From JAQVCM01 sp040403095 (GTDB lineage: Bacteria; Bacteroidota; Bacteroidia; Flavobacteriales_D; Crocinitomicaceae): DNA of 64,000 nucleotides. The stretch covers positions 124,001-188,000 of the forward strand of contig JBBALI010000001.1 of NCBI GenBank assembly GCA_040403095.1, in the 5' to 3' direction. Position numbers and translations under genes: made by a program. Within the stretch, counting starts at the first letter, position 1, and each line of letters starts with the position of its first letter. The notes below the pieces were generated by a model, which saw only the letters and a program-made list of their open reading frames with translations, did not search any database and was not told where the DNA came from. Shown one piece after another: positions 61,484-64,000 of this stretch.

Positions 61484-64000
61484 ATGAAAATGAATAAATG
61501 CTTTAAAACTATTGCGGTATTCTTTGCTTTGTCATGTTTTACATGGACAAATGCCCAGATGAAATCAACCCCTTCCTATTGGGAAAAATCTAATGAACCA
61601 ATTGTTCCAGCTATGGGTGCTAGAATAATTGAACCCAATATTTATTTGAATTTTCAATTAAATGTGGATGAATTAAGAAATAAGCTTCAAAATGCAAATT
61701 TAAAAACGGATTCAAATCCAACTGAAATATTAATCGCATTGCCTCATCCAGATGGACAATTTTATGAATATCAAGTGTTTTTGAACACAACAATGCACCC
61801 AGGTTTGCAAGCAAATTTTCCAGAAATCAGATCTTATGATGCTATGGCAACGAATCATTCTGGAAACACTGTAAAATTAGATATAACACCTCAAGGTTTT
61901 CATGCTATGATTTTGTCTCCAACAGAATCTACTATTTTTATTGACCCCTATTCTTTTGGAGGTGGTGATATTTCAAATTACATTGTTTATTACAAAAAGG
62001 ATTTCAAAACAGATAAAATTTTTGATTGCTCCTTCGTTTCTGAAGAAAATTCAACAGGCGTTGGTCAAGAGGATATCACACCAAAGGCATTTGGAACTTG
62101 TGAATTGAGAACTTATAGGCTAGCACTTTCTGCTACGGGAGAATATACTACTTTTCAAGGTGGAACTGTTGCTTTGGCGCAAGCTGCTCAAGTGACAACA
62201 ATGAATCGTGTTAATGGTGTTTATGAAAGAGATATGGCCATCACGATGGTTATTATTCCAAATAATGATTTATTGATTTATACAAATTCTGCAACGGATC
62301 CTTTTACAAACGGGACACCAAACTCAATGATTACGCAAAACCAAACAGCAGTTAACAATGCGATTGGAAGTTCAAACTACGATATTGGCCACGTTTTTGG
62401 AACAAATAGTGGTGGTTTGGCTGGTTTAGGTGTTGTTTGCGGAACTCAAAAAGCACGCGGAGTTACTGGAAGTGGCGCACCAGTTGGTGATGCTTTCGAT
62501 ATAGATTATGTTGCGCACGAAATGGGGCATCAATTTTCAGGAAATCACTCTTTCAATAACTCTTGCAGTGGAAATCGAAATAACAATACAGCTGTTGAGC
62601 CAGGAAGTGGAACTACGATTATGGGTTATGCAGGAATTTGTGCGCCAGACATTCAATCAAATAGTGATGATCATTTTCATGGAAGAAATTTACAAGAAAT
62701 TGGAGCTTTTATTACAGGATCATCGCACACTTGCCCAGTAAAAACTCCATTAAACAACACAGCACCAAATATTTCATCAACTGCCGGAACAGTTACAATT
62801 CCTGCAAATACTCCTTTTGCATTAACAGCTATTGCAACTGATAATGATGGAAATACTTTGACTTATTGTTGGGAACAAATCAACAATGAAATATCAACAC
62901 AAGCGCCTGTTGCCTCTTCAACTGGAGGGCCAAATTTTAGATCAATTACACCATCTACTAGTCCTACACGTTATTTTCCTACAATTGCAAGTCAAATGTC
63001 AAATGGCCCTTTCACTTGGGAAGTTATTCCTTCCGTTTCAAGGACAATGAATTTCAGAGTCACAGTTAGAGACAATGCTGTTGGCGGTGGTTGCAATGAC
63101 CATGAAGATGTAACGGTTACTGCAACCTCTAATGCTGGACCTTTTATTGTAAATTATCCTAGTATAACAGGAATAACTTGGGCGGTTGGAGATACAAAAA
63201 CTGTTACTTGGAGTGTAGCAAATACTGATATTGCTCCAGTTGCATGTGCCAATGTAAACATCATGCTTTCAGTAGATGGCGGTGTCACTTTTACAACGAT
63301 TTTATCCAATACCCCAAATGACGGATCTCAAGACATTGTAGTTCCTAATTCTCCATCAACAACAGCTATCATCATGGTAATCTGTGAAAATGGAACTTTC
63401 TTTGACATTTCTAATAATTTGTTTGAAATAACAGCTGGTGTGAGTTGTGATGGGCCAACATTGGCAACCATTGGTGGAAACACAACTATTTGTGCTGGTG
63501 GAACGGGTACACTTACAGTGACTGGAGGTTTGTTAAATGATGCGACAGATTGGCATTGGTATACTGGAAGTTGCGGTGGAACTGCCGTGGGAGTTGGTAC
63601 TTCAATAAATATTTCAACGCCTGGAATTTATTATGTAAGAGGAGAAGGTGGATGTGTAACGCCAGGAAATTGTTCAACGGTCAATTTACAAACACAAACG
63701 ATTGTAAATACAGTGGTTGTTTCTGGTGTTCAAATGACCGCAAATCAATCAAGTGCATCTTATCAATGGATTGATTGCGCAAATGGAAACGCAATTATAA
63801 CTGGTCAAACAGGACAATCGTACACTGCAACGAATGATGGTCAATATGCAGTTATTATCACTAGAAACAGTTGTGTAGACACTTCAAACTGTATTACAAT
63901 AAACAGTGCCGGAATTGAAGATTTGAACCTTATAAATGTGCAATTATATCCAAATCCAGTTGCTTCAACGTTGACAGTAGATTTCGGTCAACCAATTAAC
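61484..64000 (+). CDS. Secreted reprolysin-like metalloprotease with T9SS domain (3' end outside window)
   Basis: The first 839 codons of a large secreted protein; no stop before the window ends. A signal peptide ends near TNAQ. The catalytic domain (about residues 190-430) has the metzincin zinc site H345-E346-MG-H349-QFSGN-H355 and a later Met-turn, TIMGYAGIC. The usual glycine at the eighth position of HExxHxxGxxH is serine here, with glycine one later. Beta-sandwich domains follow (residues about 430-800). The C-terminal IEDLNLINVQLYPNPVASTL is the start of a type A T9SS sorting domain. It should be exported across both membranes and act outside the cell. Confidence 0.93.
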   Translation, partial: MKMNKCFKTIAVFFALSCFTWTNAQMKSTPSYWEKSNEPIVPAMGARIIEPNIYLNFQLNVDELRNKLQNANLKTDSNPTEILIALPHPDGQFYEYQVFLNTTMHPGLQANFPEIRSYDAMATNHSGNTVKLDITPQGFHAMILSPTESTIFIDPYSFGGGDISNYIVYYKKDFKTDKIFDCSFVSEENSTGVGQEDITPKAFGTCELRTYRLALSATGEYTTFQGGTVALAQAAQVTTMNRVNGVYERDMAITMVIIPNNDLLIYTNSATDPFTNGTPNSMITQNQTAVNNAIGSSNYDIGHVFGTNSGGLAGLGVVCGTQKARGVTGSGAPVGDAFDIDYVAHEMGHQFSGNHSFNNSCSGNRNNNTAVEPGSGTTIMGYAGICAPDIQSNSDDHFHGRNLQEIGAFITGSSHTCPVKTPLNNTAPNISSTAGTVTIPANTPFALTAIATDNDGNTLTYCWEQINNEISTQAPVASSTGGPNFRSITPSTSPTRYFPTIASQMSNGPFTWEVIPSVSRTMNFRVTVRDNAVGGGCNDHEDVTVTATSNAGPFIVNYPSITGITWAVGDTKTVTWSVANTDIAPVACANVNIMLSVDGGVTFTTILSNTPNDGSQDIVVPNSPSTTAIIMVICENGTFFDISNNLFEITAGVSCDGPTLATIGGNTTICAGGTGTLTVTGGLLNDATDWHWYTGSCGGTAVGVGTSINISTPGIYYVRGEGGCVTPGNCSTVNLQTQTIVNTVVVSGVQMTANQSSASYQWIDCANGNAIITGQTGQSYTATNDGQYAVIITRNSCVDTSNCITINSAGIEDLNLINVQLYPNPVASTLTVDFGQPIN

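Noticed and set aside
1..64000. Search by eye for tRNA, rRNA, CRISPR arrays, insertion-sequence ends and riboswitches
   Set aside because: Nothing convincing was seen. A covariance-model search could still reveal small RNAs in the AT-rich gaps, which I cannot exclude by reading.

Overview
The window looks like chromosome from a Bacteroidota bacterium of the order Flavobacteriales; a Crocinitomicaceae/Fluviicola-type member would fit, but the family is only a guess. The DNA is AT-rich. Two secreted proteins end in, or run into, type IX secretion (T9SS) sorting domains. There are several short outer-membrane barrel-like proteins, DUF4271 sits next to hemD, succinate dehydrogenase is of the three-subunit CAB type, and many genes are preceded by the Bacteroidota -7 promoter box TAnnTTTG rather than by a Shine-Dalgarno sequence. 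No rRNA, tRNA, CRISPR array, transposase or phage gene was seen.

Layout. 0.2-3.8 kb: kynurenine pathway genes kynU and kmo with an outer-membrane-type protein. 3.9-9.0 kb: a small conserved protein, an LD-carboxypeptidase and three envelope proteins of unknown role. On the minus strand at 9.0-20.2 kb: an aldehyde dehydrogenase of the 2-aminomuconate-semialdehyde type, a PA-domain T9SS protein, sdhCAB, an acyl-CoA carboxylase beta subunit, radA and a zinc-ribbon protein. 20.4-28.3 kb: hemL, a fatty acid desaturase, a barrel protein, a pseudouridine synthase, a coiled-coil secreted protein, holB and pgk. 28.4-37.1 kb, all minus and tightly packed: a class A penicillin-binding protein, then scoA and scoB interleaved with two polytopic GT-C-like membrane proteins, then a GT2 glycosyltransferase and a DUF5684 protein.

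The most accessory-looking part is 37.2-48.1 kb. An AraC-type regulator is followed by a nine-gene cotranscribed block: YHS, DoxX, barrel, DM13, DinB-like, NRDE, stand-alone CoaB-like ligase, ATP-grasp and LysE-type exporter. A 21-bp-spaced direct repeat, a plausible AraC operator, lies between the regulator and the block. Next comes a MntA/HepT (MNT-HEPN) toxin-antitoxin pair with a lipoprotein, bracketed by a ~644-bp imperfect direct repeat. The second repeat copy carries a fragment of the LysE gene and a frameshifted mntA. Two lipoproteins follow.

48.2-61.2 kb returns to ordinary content: DUF2071, a 45-residue DUF2256 protein, a membrane protein with a striking acidic tail, a small protein possibly related to the bacterial release-factor-like family, hemD with DUF4271, glutaryl-CoA dehydrogenase, a response regulator with a TPR-type histidine kinase, two glycosyltransferases, metG and a barrel protein. 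The window ends inside a secreted metzincin protease whose T9SS domain is cut by the window edge.

Metabolic links. KynU, KMO and the aldehyde dehydrogenase cover three steps of aerobic tryptophan degradation. Glutaryl-CoA dehydrogenase and the 3-oxoacid CoA-transferase could serve the lower part of tryptophan/lysine and ketone-body catabolism, and the carboxylase and succinate dehydrogenase could carry propionyl and succinyl units into central metabolism. These links are inferred from family knowledge.
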